The position numbers were made by a program, and so were the translations under genes. Shown here one piece after another: positions 37,042-45,723 of a DNA stretch of 64,000 nt. The stretch spans positions 84,688 through 148,687 of the forward strand of contig PLZV01000062.1 of assembly GCA_003152315.1 (NCBI GenBank). The letters are read 5' to 3'. Within the stretch, counting starts at the first letter, position 1. Each line of letters opens with the position of its first letter. This DNA comes from Verrucomicrobiota bacterium (GTDB lineage: Bacteria > Verrucomicrobiota > Verrucomicrobiia > Palsa-1439). The notes beneath the pieces are model-generated. The model did no database searches, had not been told where the DNA came from, and worked only from the letters and a program-made list of their open reading frames with translations.

Positions 37042-37299
37042 TGCGTAAACGTGATCGGTATTGCCCCACCACCTTCTGGACTTGGTGCATGCTAGAAATG
37101 TGGCGCTCAAAGCGAGATCCTCTGGGGCAAATACGGCTATTATTGGAAGTGTCCCCAATGCCAGACGAATATGCGCATCAATGAGTATTGTCCCACCTGC
37201 AAGACCAAGCTGAGGTTGCGTAAGGAAAAGCAACGGTTCTTCAAATACTGCGAGCCGTGCAAGTCGGGCGAGTCGTTGTATTACGAAGCTAAGGGCTGA
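37042..37299 (+). pseudogene. Decayed zinc-ribbon gene remnant
   Basis: The frame ending at TGA 37297-37299 encodes KCGAQSEILWGKYGYYWKC, then PQC, NEYCPTCKTKLRLRK, FFKYCEPCKS. Four C-x-x-C knuckles make two zinc ribbons, as seen at the C-terminus of nuclease-related or topoisomerase-like proteins. The first knuckle is broken by TAG at 37093-37095 (Cys-stop-Lys-Cys). No start codon or N-terminal domain is present. It looks like the tail of a lost gene. The identification of the parent family is uncertain. Confidence 0.5.
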
Positions 37300-37470
37300 T
37301 TTTCTACGACCGGAGGCACGCCTCGCCCACTATACGGAACAGCTCGATTAAATCTCTTTACATCGTATTCCGATAATGGTATAGTTCGGACGTGGATTAT
37401 GAATTGAAGCGTGGCAGTCACGGTCAAACGGTGAAAAAGTACAGGCGGGAGCCTACTTCGCGAGGACGCT

Positions 37471-37500
37471 TCCTCCTTCGCCAAGGCTACGGCGGACAAG
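37471..37500 (+). repeat. 30-bp mini-palindromic repeat unit
   Basis: This 30-mer (TCCTCCTTCGCCAAGG...CGGCGGACAAG) matches, in reverse complement and at about 27 of 30 positions, the 30 bases inserted into another repeat at 56371-56400. A partial relative is at 37848-37871. Confidence 0.6.
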
Positions 37501-37682
37501 ACGGAGGCGACGCTGCCCGCGCTACTACGGCAGGCCGACTCGCTGACTGCGAGCGGCATTGCGAGTGAGGATGGAATCTCAAAACATGTGTTTTTGCGAA
37601 ACGAACCCACCGTTTTCCGAGGATGTTTTTGGTGCAACTGCCACTGCACACGTGGCTTGCGACGGAAATGTGCGGAGAATTT

Positions 37683-37714
37683 CGGTGGGTTCGTTTTGGA
37701 AAACGAACCCACCG
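37683..37714. repeat. Perfect 15-bp hairpin with 2-base loop
   Basis: CGGTGGGTTCGTTTT at 37683-37697 and AAAACGAACCCACCG at 37700-37714 are exact complements around GG. The left arm also serves as the 3' arm of copy A. The site therefore looks like the junction of two inverted element ends. Confidence 0.7.
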
Positions 37715-37930
37715 GGAGGAGGTAAATGAGGTCGGACGAGGCGTTTTGGGCCGGTTGGAGACGTTTATTACCCGTGAAAGAGGAACGGCGAGCGGGCCGC
37801 TCGCCCTACAAATCGGGCAGAGCAGAGCGGTGCGCCCGGCGGACGAGTCCGTCTTCGCCAAGGTTGCGCCGTTGGCACGAATTCGGCGCGTCTCGTCGGA
37901 CTCGGCTTCGAGGCGACAGGGAGACCCTCG

Positions 37931-38070
37931 AAACATGTAGTTCTGCGAAACGAACCGGATTGGGAATCGACGGTTTTTATGTGGAACAAACCAAGCGTCA
38001 ATGAGTTAGGAAGCGAGAGCGGAAAATTCCAATCCGGTTCGTTTGGAATGGAATTGAGGGTTCGCAACAC
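37931..38070 (+). repeat. Dispersed stem-loop element, copy C
   Basis: This copy has the box AAACATGTAGTTCTGCG and the arm AAACGAACCGGATTGG (37948-37963), which pairs without mismatch with CCAATCCGGTTCGTTT (38029-38044). The spacer contains TTTATGTGGAACAA, also present in copy B. Arm sequence beyond AAACGAACC differs from copies A and B, but both arms change together. Confidence 0.7.
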
Positions 38071-38110
38071 GAACGACGGCAACCGGAGCGGTTGCCCTAC
38101 AAATCAGTGC

Positions 38111-38130
38111 GGCCACGATGGAACGTGGCC
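38111..38130. repeat. Small palindromic repeat upstream of ispH
   Basis: GGCCACG at 38111-38117 and CGTGGCC at 38124-38130 form a 7-bp stem with loop ATGGAA. It follows a segment with CCCTACAAATC that also occurs at 37803-37815. It lies 76 bases before ispH, so it could also affect that transcript. Confidence 0.45.
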
Positions 38131-38205
38131 CTCCGAATTATCGGGACATTATGGATCCGGGGTTTTGGTTGAAATATGTCCCTTTATACGGTAGAAAGGT
38201 AGTGA

Positions 38206-39462
38206 ATGAGTATCTCAAGTGTCGCAGAAGTGCCTAAACCGAAGCGTGTTAACCTGCGTCGGCCAGACATTATGGAGGCCGTCCGCGAAGAGGTGGAGCT
38301 GCATTATCGCAGCCAGATCGTCGAAAAGCTGCGGCAGCGCGGCGGCGAACTGGAGGCGGGCGGGCTGAAGGTCCGATTGGCGAAGGAATTCGGGTTCTGC
38401 TACGGCGTGGAACGCGCCATCGACCTCGCATACGCGGCGCGGAAGGTGTTCCCCAACCAACCGATCTACATTCTCGGCGAGATCATCCACAATCCCGAGG
38501 TCAACGAGCAGCTTGTCGCGATGAGCATCAAGTTTCTCTCGGGGCCGATCAAGAGCGCGAGCATCGACGACCTCAAGGAAGACGACGTGGTGATCATCCC
38601 CGCGTTCGGCGCAGAAGTGGCGACGATGGAGAAATTGAAGGCGAAGGGCTGCCAGCTTGTGGACACGACCTGCGGCGACGTGATGAGCGTCTGGAAACGC
38701 GTCACGCAAAACGCGAAGGAAAGTTTCACCTCCATCATCCACGGCAAATCGAAGCACGAGGAAACGAAGGCGACCAGTTCACGCGCCACGTCCAATAATG
38801 CCGGCCATTATCTCGTGGTGCTCAACATCGCGGAGACCGATTACGCTTGTGACTATATCCGCCACAACGGCAACAAGGCGGAATTCCTGGCGAAATTTGC
38901 CGGCGCGATGTCGCCGGATTTTGATCCCGACCTGCACCTGGCTTCCATCGGCGTGGCCAACCAAACCACGATGTTGCGGAGCGAGACCGAGGAGATCCAG
39001 CGGCGGCTGCGACGGGCGATGGTTGACCGTTATGGCGAGGCGGAGATCGACCGCCATTACCGGATGTTCGATACGATCTGCGGCGCCACCCAGGAACGGC
39101 AGGATGCGTTGATCCAACTGCTGCAGGAGCCGCTCGACATGATGATCGTCGTCGGCGGATACAACTCCAGCAATACCTCGCACCTCGCCGAAATGAGCGA
39201 GGAACGCATGCCCACTTTCTTCATCCGCAACGCCAGCAAGATTCTCTCGGACAAGGCAATTTTGCACTTCAACCTGCACAAACAGGAGGAAGTTCTTGCC
39301 GAGAACTGGCTGCCGGCGGGCAAGCTCTACGTCGGCATTACCGCGGGCGCGTCCTGTCCGAATAATTTGATCGATGACACCGTCCGCCGACTTTTCAACC
39401 TGCGTGGCGTCAACGTGGATGGCATGATCGCCGCCAGTGAAGCTGCTGCGGCGAATTCGTGA
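38206..39462 (+). CDS. ispH: 4-hydroxy-3-methylbut-2-enyl diphosphate reductase
   Basis: This 418-residue IspH/LytB enzyme makes the last step of the MEP isoprenoid pathway, reducing HMBPP to IPP and DMAPP with a 4Fe-4S cluster. The three cluster ligands are visible: Cys65 in FGFCYGVERA, Cys156 in DTTCGDV and Cys384 in ITAGASCPNN. It is the longer type (about 400 residues, with an N-terminal extension of about 55 residues) known from cyanobacteria, plants and some PVC bacteria, rather than the 310-residue enterobacterial type. Its product feeds polyprenyl carriers, which the upstream polysaccharide cluster would need. Confidence 0.93.
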   Translation: MSISSVAEVPKPKRVNLRRPDIMEAVREEVELHYRSQIVEKLRQRGGELEAGGLKVRLAKEFGFCYGVERAIDLAYAARKVFPNQPIYILGEIIHNPEVNEQLVAMSIKFLSGPIKSASIDDLKEDDVVIIPAFGAEVATMEKLKAKGCQLVDTTCGDVMSVWKRVTQNAKESFTSIIHGKSKHEETKATSSRATSNNAGHYLVVLNIAETDYACDYIRHNGNKAEFLAKFAGAMSPDFDPDLHLASIGVANQTTMLRSETEEIQRRLRRAMVDRYGEAEIDRHYRMFDTICGATQERQDALIQLLQEPLDMMIVVGGYNSSNTSHLAEMSEERMPTFFIRNASKILSDKAILHFNLHKQEEVLAENWLPAGKLYVGITAGASCPNNLIDDTVRRLFNLRGVNVDGMIAASEAAAANS

Positions 39463-39531
39463 TGGCTGCATGTTCCCCGCGCTGATTTTTCACCGCATGG
39501 CATCCAGAATGCTCAAGCGAACCTGAATTTT

Positions 39532-41730
39532 ATGGATAAAGCCCCATTCCGATTCCGTTCCACATCGATGGCCGACATCGAACTGCCCAAGGAAGTTTCG
39601 GGGCTGCGCGAACTGGCGTACAACCTGTGGTGGACGTGGAATCCCCATGCACGCCGAATGTTCGCGCACATCCAGCCCGGACTGTGGGCGATTTATCGCA
39701 ACCCGGTCGAGTTGCTGATCAACATCGAGCCGGCGCACTGGGAAACGCTGCTGGAGGACGAGGTGTTCCTCAGCATGTACAAGTCCGTGCTGCGCGATTT
39801 CGAGACCTACATGAGGTCGCTCAACGACACCTGGTTCGCCAAGAACCATCCCGGCTACCAGGGCGGTCCGTTTGTTTATTTCTCGACCGAATTCGGCTTT
39901 CACGAATGCCTGCGCATTTATTCCGGCGGCCTCGGCGTACTCTCCGGCGATCACTGCAAGTCCGCGAGCGATCTCGGGATCCCGTTCATCGGCATCGGCC
40001 CGCTCTACAAGCATGGGTACTTCGAGCAGGAGATTGAGCCCGACGGCCGGCAGCAACACTTTTATCCGGCGTATGATTTTTCGCGTCTGCCGATCCAGCC
40101 ATTGCTGGGTGACGATGGCCGCCACCTCACGATTAGCGTCGATTTCCCCGACCGCGCCGTGTTCGCGCGCGTCTGGTTGGCGCAGGTGGGTCGCGTGCCG
40201 GTGCTGCTGCTGGACACCGATAACAACAAGAATAATCCCGCCGACCGCCCGATTACGGGCCAGCTTTATGTGAGTGGCCGCGAGATGCGCATCTGCCAGG
40301 AAATTGTCATCGGTGTCGGCGGTGTGCGCGCGCTGCAGTCGCTGGGCATCGAGCCGGCCTGTTGGCACATGAACGAGGGCCATTGCGCGTTCCTCGGACT
40401 CGAACGGGTTCGCAATGCCGTCAAAGGCGGGGCGAGCTTTGCCGATGCGTGCCAGCAGGTCGCCAAGAATGCCGTCTTTACGACCCACACGCCAGTGCCG
40501 GCCGGCAACGAAGCCTTCGACATCGGGTTGATCCGCAAATACTACAAGAACTACTGTAAAGACATCGGCATCAAACTGGATCAGCTCATCGACCTCGGGC
40601 TTTCCAGTCCCGGCCAGGGAAATCAGCCATTTAGCCTGACCGTGCTGGCGCTGCATCTCTCAACTTTCTGCAATGGTGTCAGCCAGCTTCACGGCCACGT
40701 CAGCAATGACATGTGGCGACATGTTTTCAAGGATCTGAAACCGGGGGAGAATCGAATTCAGGCCATCACGAACGGCATTCACACCTTCACGTGGATGGGC
40801 TACCAGATGGCCGAGCTTTACGACAAGTATCTGACCCCGGCCTGGCGCGAGAATCTCATGGACGAACTCTTCTGGAAGCGGGGCGTCGTCAACATTCCCG
40901 ACAAGGAGGTGTGGGCCGTCCACAACCTGCAAAAGGAGAGCTTGATTCGCTTCACGCGCAGCCGCGAACGCGCCCATCTGGCCCGGCACGGCGCCTCACC
41001 CGACGACCTGCGCAGTGTCGAGGAGTTGCTCGATCCGCAAGCGTTGACGATTGGTTTTGCCCGTCGCTTTGCGACCTACAAACGCGCCGATTTGCTGTTC
41101 CGCGATTTTAATCGGCTGCGCGCGATCCTCAAGGACCCCGAGCGTCCGGTGCAGTTTATTTTTGCCGGCAAAGCGCATCCGGCAGATAAGCCGGGCCAGG
41201 AATTGATTCGCCGGATCTTCGACATCTCGAGAAACACAGATTTGCACGGCCACATCGTCTTTATCGAGAACTACAACATGCGAGTCGCGCGCATGCTTGT
41301 ACAGGGCGTCGACGTCTGGCTCAATAACCCGCGCCGTCCCCACGAGGCGAGCGGTACCAGTGGCATGAAAGCTCCCGTCAATGGCGGCATCAACTTTTCC
41401 GTTGCGGACGGCTGGTGGTGTGAAGTGCAAAACCCGGACGCGGGTTGGACCATCGGCAAGGCGGAGGAAAACGGCAATCCTGACGCACAGGACCACGAGG
41501 ATAGTGAGTCGTTCTACGATATCCTCGAAGGACAGATTGTCCCGCTCTACTATGAGCGCGATGCCAATAACCTGCCGCTTGAGTGGATCAAGATGATGAA
41601 GGCTTCGATTGCCGCCGTCACCCCGCGGTTCTCGACCGCGCGCATGGTGCGCGACTACACGGAGCAGGCCTACCTGCCGGCGGCGAAACGTGGTGGAGCG
41701 GTCACGACGACGGCGGAACAGATCTGGTAG
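39532..41730 (+). CDS. glgP: Alpha-glucan (glycogen/maltodextrin) phosphorylase
   Basis: This 732-residue GT35 enzyme of the shorter bacterial type (TIGR02094-like, from memory) releases glucose-1-phosphate from alpha-1,4 glucans using pyridoxal phosphate. It opens with VSGLRELAYNLWWTWNP, contains FSTEFGFHECLRIYSGGLG, and has the PLP-lysine region EASGTSGMKAPVNGG near residue 605. ATG 39532 is used; a second Met at 39568 is possible. It follows ispH by 69 bases. The 3' end overlaps the convergent membrane gene by 29 bases. Confidence 0.92.
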   Translation: MDKAPFRFRSTSMADIELPKEVSGLRELAYNLWWTWNPHARRMFAHIQPGLWAIYRNPVELLINIEPAHWETLLEDEVFLSMYKSVLRDFETYMRSLNDTWFAKNHPGYQGGPFVYFSTEFGFHECLRIYSGGLGVLSGDHCKSASDLGIPFIGIGPLYKHGYFEQEIEPDGRQQHFYPAYDFSRLPIQPLLGDDGRHLTISVDFPDRAVFARVWLAQVGRVPVLLLDTDNNKNNPADRPITGQLYVSGREMRICQEIVIGVGGVRALQSLGIEPACWHMNEGHCAFLGLERVRNAVKGGASFADACQQVAKNAVFTTHTPVPAGNEAFDIGLIRKYYKNYCKDIGIKLDQLIDLGLSSPGQGNQPFSLTVLALHLSTFCNGVSQLHGHVSNDMWRHVFKDLKPGENRIQAITNGIHTFTWMGYQMAELYDKYLTPAWRENLMDELFWKRGVVNIPDKEVWAVHNLQKESLIRFTRSRERAHLARHGASPDDLRSVEELLDPQALTIGFARRFATYKRADLLFRDFNRLRAILKDPERPVQFIFAGKAHPADKPGQELIRRIFDISRNTDLHGHIVFIENYNMRVARMLVQGVDVWLNNPRRPHEASGTSGMKAPVNGGINFSVADGWWCEVQNPDAGWTIGKAEENGNPDAQDHEDSESFYDILEGQIVPLYYERDANNLPLEWIKMMKASIAAVTPRFSTARMVRDYTEQAYLPAAKRGGAVTTTAEQIW

Positions 41731-42964
41731 AGACCACCCCCGTCGACTGGGAATTGAGAGTTTCCGTGGCGAAGAACGCGCCCAGCAACAGTAGCCCATA
41801 CAGTGGAATATAGCTGACGACAAATTCCAACCATGGGCTCCGGAAGTCGCCCATCAAGTTCAGCATCACGAGCGCAATCCCGAGCGTGAAGATCCGGCCA
41901 AGGGTCGGTTTTCGCCCCACGCGCGCCACGGCCATTGCGGCCGGAAAAACGAGCAGCACAAAGTAGTGACCCCACGCCTCCGAAATCCCGGCCAGCATCG
42001 CGGCGCTCATCAAACAAAACTCGGACTCAAGATCCGCGCCCGTCGCGCCCCGCCCGTTCTTCCAGCAGATGCCGTACACGAGGACGATGAGTGCCAGACC
42101 GATGATGGCGCCGACATTGGCCCATGCGTGTAACTCGTTCCATTGGGGATCGAACCCCTGGAAGGACCACGCCGCATTCTTCACGAAGGCTGGCACGGTA
42201 AAGTTGAAGTGACGCTGCCACGTGATCCAGTCGTCCACCACCTTCATTCCATGCGTCCAAAACTGCTGCCAGTTCCCCAAGCCACTGGCCAGAACCAGCA
42301 CCGCGCTCCACGCCAGAACCGCACCCGCGCATTTCCAGCGAGTGTTCCACTCACGCGAGGAGCGCCACAAGAACCATGGAACCAGCACCGCCGGAAAGAG
42401 CTTGAGCCACACCGTAGTTGTCACGGCTACACAGGCGCTCACCGGCCGGCCATTCCGCAGATACCAGTAGGCCTGGAGAATGACCGCGGCGATTAGCAAC
42501 TGGCATTGCGAAAAGAAGAAATGCCAATACACCGGCGCCGAAGCGATCACAGCCCCACAGACCAGCCATCGTACCGGCAGCGAAAGCCGATTGGCTGACA
42601 GCCGCCATGTAAGCATTAAGATCCAGCCCAGGCTGAAGATCTCCAACACTGCCCAGGCCCAAAATGCCTCGATCGGCGGAAGCAGTGCAAACGGCGCGAA
42701 GATGGCGACAAGCAGCGGCGGATTTGTAGCCGTGGGGATCGCATGTGTGTAGCGGAATCCCCAACGCTGATACTCCGGCTCTAACGGTGTGGAATAGAGA
42801 TCGCCGCCGGTGAGGAGCAGACGGCTGGTGATATAGTAGTGCGCGAAATCGTTCCCCCGCGCGCGCGCTGGCAGATCGCGAACGATATGCACGACTCCAA
42901 ACAGGGCAAGACACAGTGCGAGCGTCTGCAGCAGCCACGAACGCCATTTTCGATCTTTCGTCAC
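41702..42964 (-). CDS. GT87/DUF2029-like membrane glycosyltransferase
   Basis: This is a protein of about 420 residues with about ten membrane helices. RGNDFAHYYITSRLLLTGGDLY in the first large loop, and VTTTVWLKLFPAVLVPWFL later, match the DUF2029 (GT87) group of polyprenyl-phosphate-mannose dependent transferases. GTG 42964 is chosen because it lies just after the upstream gene's stop; an ATG at 43033 would overlap that gene. It is the last gene of the minus-strand operon. The sugar and acceptor are unknown. Confidence 0.75.
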   Translation of the reverse strand: MTKDRKWRSWLLQTLALCLALFGVVHIVRDLPARARGNDFAHYYITSRLLLTGGDLYSTPLEPEYQRWGFRYTHAIPTATNPPLLVAIFAPFALLPPIEAFWAWAVLEIFSLGWILMLTWRLSANRLSLPVRWLVCGAVIASAPVYWHFFFSQCQLLIAAVILQAYWYLRNGRPVSACVAVTTTVWLKLFPAVLVPWFLWRSSREWNTRWKCAGAVLAWSAVLVLASGLGNWQQFWTHGMKVVDDWITWQRHFNFTVPAFVKNAAWSFQGFDPQWNELHAWANVGAIIGLALIVLVYGICWKNGRGATGADLESEFCLMSAAMLAGISEAWGHYFVLLVFPAAMAVARVGRKPTLGRIFTLGIALVMLNLMGDFRSPWLEFVVSYIPLYGLLLLGAFFATETLNSQSTGVVSTRSVPPSS

Positions 42965-42975
42965 CGTGTTTGATC

Positions 42976-43917
42976 TCAAGATTTGGGAGGTGATGGCACC
43001 CGCCAGTAATCTTTCAGGAAATAGTTCTGCCACTCTTCAATCCCACGCGTGCGCGTCGTTTCGTCGCCCGCGGGATCAAACGCCACCTGCTTGCCGGTGA
43101 GTTTGCGCAACTTTTCGTCCGCTCCGCGCCGCTGGGTCGCCGCGCTCGACGATAGCTCCCTGACCAACGCCGTGATAATTTTGAACTCGACAAACCTTCC
43201 CCGTACGCTTTCCACGTTGGATAGGTTCTTCTCGCCGAAACTACCACTGTTCTGCTGCAGCACCGATGCCACATCCACGTCATGCCGCAGGCATATCGTC
43301 GCCAGCGAGTACAAACATGAATAGCGGAACTTGCCGCTCGACGTCCCAAAGAATAGCTTCGCGATCGGCAACACCTCCATCTCGCCTCCACTCGTCCCGA
43401 GCGCCAGCACGGCCTGTTCCTGCACGAAATCTGGCCCGCCCAGCAAGAGCTGCAGCGGGGGCACCAGTCGCGCATCGTCCACAAATCGCGCGGCGAAAGC
43501 CGCCGAGCGTTGTACGCGCGGCTCCTTGTCATCCAGCGCCTGAAGCAGTACCGGAACCACGAGATTGTTCCTTGCGCCGGGACGCTCGCGAAACACGGCC
43601 TTCTTTAGAGTGTTCCCCAACACGATCAAAATCAAATCCCGTGCTTCGACGGGCAAGGTGTTGTCGCCCGCTTTTCGTAGGCAGGCTGGAATTGCCACGA
43701 TTCCCATGTCCGCGACCCAGGATAGATTAAGATTGGCGACAGAACCGCGCAGCAGCGTATCGAGACGCGCCAGCTGGTTACTCTGGAGTTCCGTTGGGGG
43801 AGGAAAGAATGCCTCGGGTTTGACCGATGACGACATTGGTCCTGCCGGCGGCACTTTGTCCGTACTGCAACCCAGAAGCAGAAACACCGCCAGCAACAGC
43901 ACACCGAATTTTCTCAA
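42976..43917 (-). CDS. Lipoprotein with HEAT-like repeats
   Basis: This 313-residue protein starts at TTG 43917, overlapping the folD stop. It has a lipoprotein signal: RKFGVLLLAVFLLLGC with the lipid-modified Cys at residue 17. The mature protein has repeated helical pairs such as VPVLLQALDDKEPRVQRSAA and FVQEQAVLALGTSG, as in HEAT/PBS repeats. It would sit on the periplasmic side and bind other proteins. No partner can be named. The overlap suggests translational coupling with folD, though the functions are unrelated. Confidence 0.8.
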   Translation of the reverse strand: MRKFGVLLLAVFLLLGCSTDKVPPAGPMSSSVKPEAFFPPPTELQSNQLARLDTLLRGSVANLNLSWVADMGIVAIPACLRKAGDNTLPVEARDLILIVLGNTLKKAVFRERPGARNNLVVPVLLQALDDKEPRVQRSAAFAARFVDDARLVPPLQLLLGGPDFVQEQAVLALGTSGGEMEVLPIAKLFFGTSSGKFRYSCLYSLATICLRHDVDVASVLQQNSGSFGEKNLSNVESVRGRFVEFKIITALVRELSSSAATQRRGADEKLRKLTGKQVAFDPAGDETTRTRGIEEWQNYFLKDYWRVPSPPKS

Positions 43918-44807
43918 GCGATGCCGTGCCTCATCTTGGCCGCGCGGAGCGTGTTGTGCATGAGCATGGCAATGGTCATCGGACCAACGCCACCCGGCAC
44001 GGGCGTGATCAGCGATGCCTTCGGCGCGACCGCGTCGAAGGCCACGTCTCCCACAATGCGGTATCCTTTTTCGACCACCTTGTCCTCGATGCGATTGATG
44101 CCCACGTCGATGACGACGGCGCCCTCGCGCACCATGTCGGCCTTCACAAAGTGCGGCGCTCCGATTGCCGCGATCAAAATATCGGCCGACCGGCAGATCT
44201 CCGCGAGCTTCCGGCTCCCCGAGTGGCACACCGTGACCGTGGCGTTGGCCCTCGGGGTCTTCTGCGAAAGAATCAGGGACAATGGGCGACCCACAAGGAG
44301 GCTGCGGCCAAGGATCACGACGTGCGCGCCGTCCGTAGCCACTCCACTGCGAATGAGCAGCTCATGGACACCGGCCGGTGTACACGGGGTAAAGCCGGTT
44401 GGATCACCCAGCGCGACTTTTCCCACGTTAAGCGGGTGAAAACCATCGACGTCCTTGCTGGGATCGATCGCAACGAGAATGTTTCCCGCCGAAATCTGCA
44501 GTGGCAAGGGTGATTGAACAAGGATTCCGTGGATCTCCCGCTTGAAGTTCAGATCGTTGAGGATGGCGAGCAATTCGCCTACGCTCGTGGATGACGGAAG
44601 ATTGACGCGCTCGGAGTGCAGTCCGAGGCGCGCGCACATCTTGTCCTTCATCGAAACGTACGTGGCGCTGGCGGGATTATCGCCAACAAGGACAACGGCG
44701 AGACCCGGAGTCAGGCCATGCTGCTCCTTCAGGCGCGCGATCTCAGCGACAGTCTCGGCGTTGATCTGCTCGGCGATGGCCTTGCCGTCGATGAGTTTCC
44801 CAGGCAT
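43914..44807 (-). CDS. folD: Methylenetetrahydrofolate dehydrogenase/cyclohydrolase
   Basis: This 297-residue FolD interconverts methylene-THF, methenyl-THF and formyl-THF with NADP. Conserved parts are SATYVSMKDKMCARLG with the YxxxK pair, GILVQSPLPLQISA, DPSKDVDGFHPLNVG, VVILGRSLLVGRPLSLIL and VIDVGINRIEDK, then TPVPGGVGPMTIAML. Its length is normal. It lies in the middle of the minus-strand operon, 10 bases after the SH3 gene's stop. Confidence 0.94.
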   Translation of the reverse strand: MPGKLIDGKAIAEQINAETVAEIARLKEQHGLTPGLAVVLVGDNPASATYVSMKDKMCARLGLHSERVNLPSSTSVGELLAILNDLNFKREIHGILVQSPLPLQISAGNILVAIDPSKDVDGFHPLNVGKVALGDPTGFTPCTPAGVHELLIRSGVATDGAHVVILGRSLLVGRPLSLILSQKTPRANATVTVCHSGSRKLAEICRSADILIAAIGAPHFVKADMVREGAVVIDVGINRIEDKVVEKGYRIVGDVAFDAVAPKASLITPVPGGVGPMTIAMLMHNTLRAAKMRHGIA

Positions 44808-44817
44808 CGCAAGACGA

Positions 44818-45723
44818 TTACCAAACCATGTCGACGCGTTCGATGGCGATCACCGGATAGCGTTCGCCCTTGCGCCAGCGTTGCGTGCCGACGATGCGAA
44901 CGTGTTTCCCCTCGAACCTCTTCAGGTTCGTCTCGGAGGTTTCCAGATACGCGATGCGAAAGCTGAGGCGGTCCGCTTCCATTGTCCGCAACTCAAAAGC
45001 GGCCGGCGCATTCGGCTCATTGACCGCACCCACGTATCCGTCCTTCACAACGTACGTGACCAGGATATCAGGATCGGCATTCACGATGCTGACGGCTGGC
45101 GCCGACGGTGCCGGCGTTGGTGACACAGCAACGGGTGGCGTTACGATCTCCGGCGTACCGGCTGATGGCGCGAGCGCGCGCGGGGCCGCTTCGACGTCCA
45201 CTAACTCGGCCGCGATCCAACCGCTGCAGTCTGGCGTCGGCCGGATTTGCACCCACTCACCCTTCTTCTCCACCACCTCGACCCTCGCGCCTTTCGACAA
45301 CTTTCCAATGTCGCGGTAATTCGCGCCGGGACCGCAGCGTACGTTTAGGTTCTCGACATTGGCGGCACCGTCCGTGACACGCTTGGCGTTGACGAAACAT
45401 TTCGCCGTCGTCGGCAGGGTAATGCGCAGCCAGTCCAACGACTTTTCCCGCTCGGTCACCGTCTTGCGCTCGAGCACGTCCACGGTCTCGCCCTTGTGAA
45501 GCTGGGTGACGACCTCCGAACTCAGGCTCGGGCGCGAGCGGACGTTGCTGTGCTGGCCCTTGACGGTGCCGCGGCCCATTTGGACTGACGGAGCAGCAGT
45601 GGGCGGGACGGCCCCGCCGGAATCGGCGCGAACGGCGGACACGATCCAGAGAGCCGTGCCGGCGAGCGTGCTAAGGACGAGAAGCTGCTGACGAAAATTG
45701 CGTAAGTTTGTCCACTTCCTCAT
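44818..45723 (-). CDS. Secreted SH3-domain (SH3b) protein
   Basis: This 301-residue protein has an N-terminal membrane or signal segment (QQLLVLSTLAGTALWIVSAVRA). Two bacterial SH3 domains follow: residues about 50-120 (SNVRSRPSLSSEVVTQLHKGE) and about 122-175 (LNVRCGPGANYRDIGKLSKGA). A Pro/Ala/Thr-rich linker leads to a C-terminal OB-like part (FEGKHVRIVGTQRW). SH3b domains usually bind cell-wall material. The gene overlaps the 3' end of the pseudouridine synthase gene by 53 bases. Confidence 0.8.
   Translation of the reverse strand: MRKWTNLRNFRQQLLVLSTLAGTALWIVSAVRADSGGAVPPTAAPSVQMGRGTVKGQHSNVRSRPSLSSEVVTQLHKGETVDVLERKTVTEREKSLDWLRITLPTTAKCFVNAKRVTDGAANVENLNVRCGPGANYRDIGKLSKGARVEVVEKKGEWVQIRPTPDCSGWIAAELVDVEAAPRALAPSAGTPEIVTPPVAVSPTPAPSAPAVSIVNADPDILVTYVVKDGYVGAVNEPNAPAAFELRTMEADRLSFRIAYLETSETNLKRFEGKHVRIVGTQRWRKGERYPVIAIERVDMVW

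Larger units (their letters stand above)
37361..37714 (+). repeat. Dispersed stem-loop element, copy A
   Basis: This copy starts with CATCGTATTCCGATAATGGT, which is also found (with one change) in copy B. It contains the box AAACATGTGTTTTTGCG and then AAACGAACCCACCG (37599-37612), which pairs perfectly with CGGTGGGTTCGTTT (37683-37696) across a 70-base spacer. The region 37300-38205 has no gene; it holds this copy, copy C (37931-38070) and smaller palindromes such as 37788-37804. Confidence 0.7.

Noticed and set aside
10995-37299. Reassignment of TAG as a sense codon
   Set aside because: Two genes have in-frame TAG codons, but TAG is also used as the normal stop at 1366, 30732, 41728 and elsewhere, with the next gene starting right there. 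Reassignment is not supported.
37979-38194. Small protein MWNKPSVNEL... in repeat copy C, with a like reading in copy B
   Set aside because: The similar peptides follow from DNA likeness of the repeat. The third copy does not keep the frame and there is no ribosome site.
36741-38205. tRNA or rRNA gene in the gene-poor stretch
   Set aside because: No cloverleaf, CCA end or rRNA-like segment was seen. The stems found belong to dispersed repeats.
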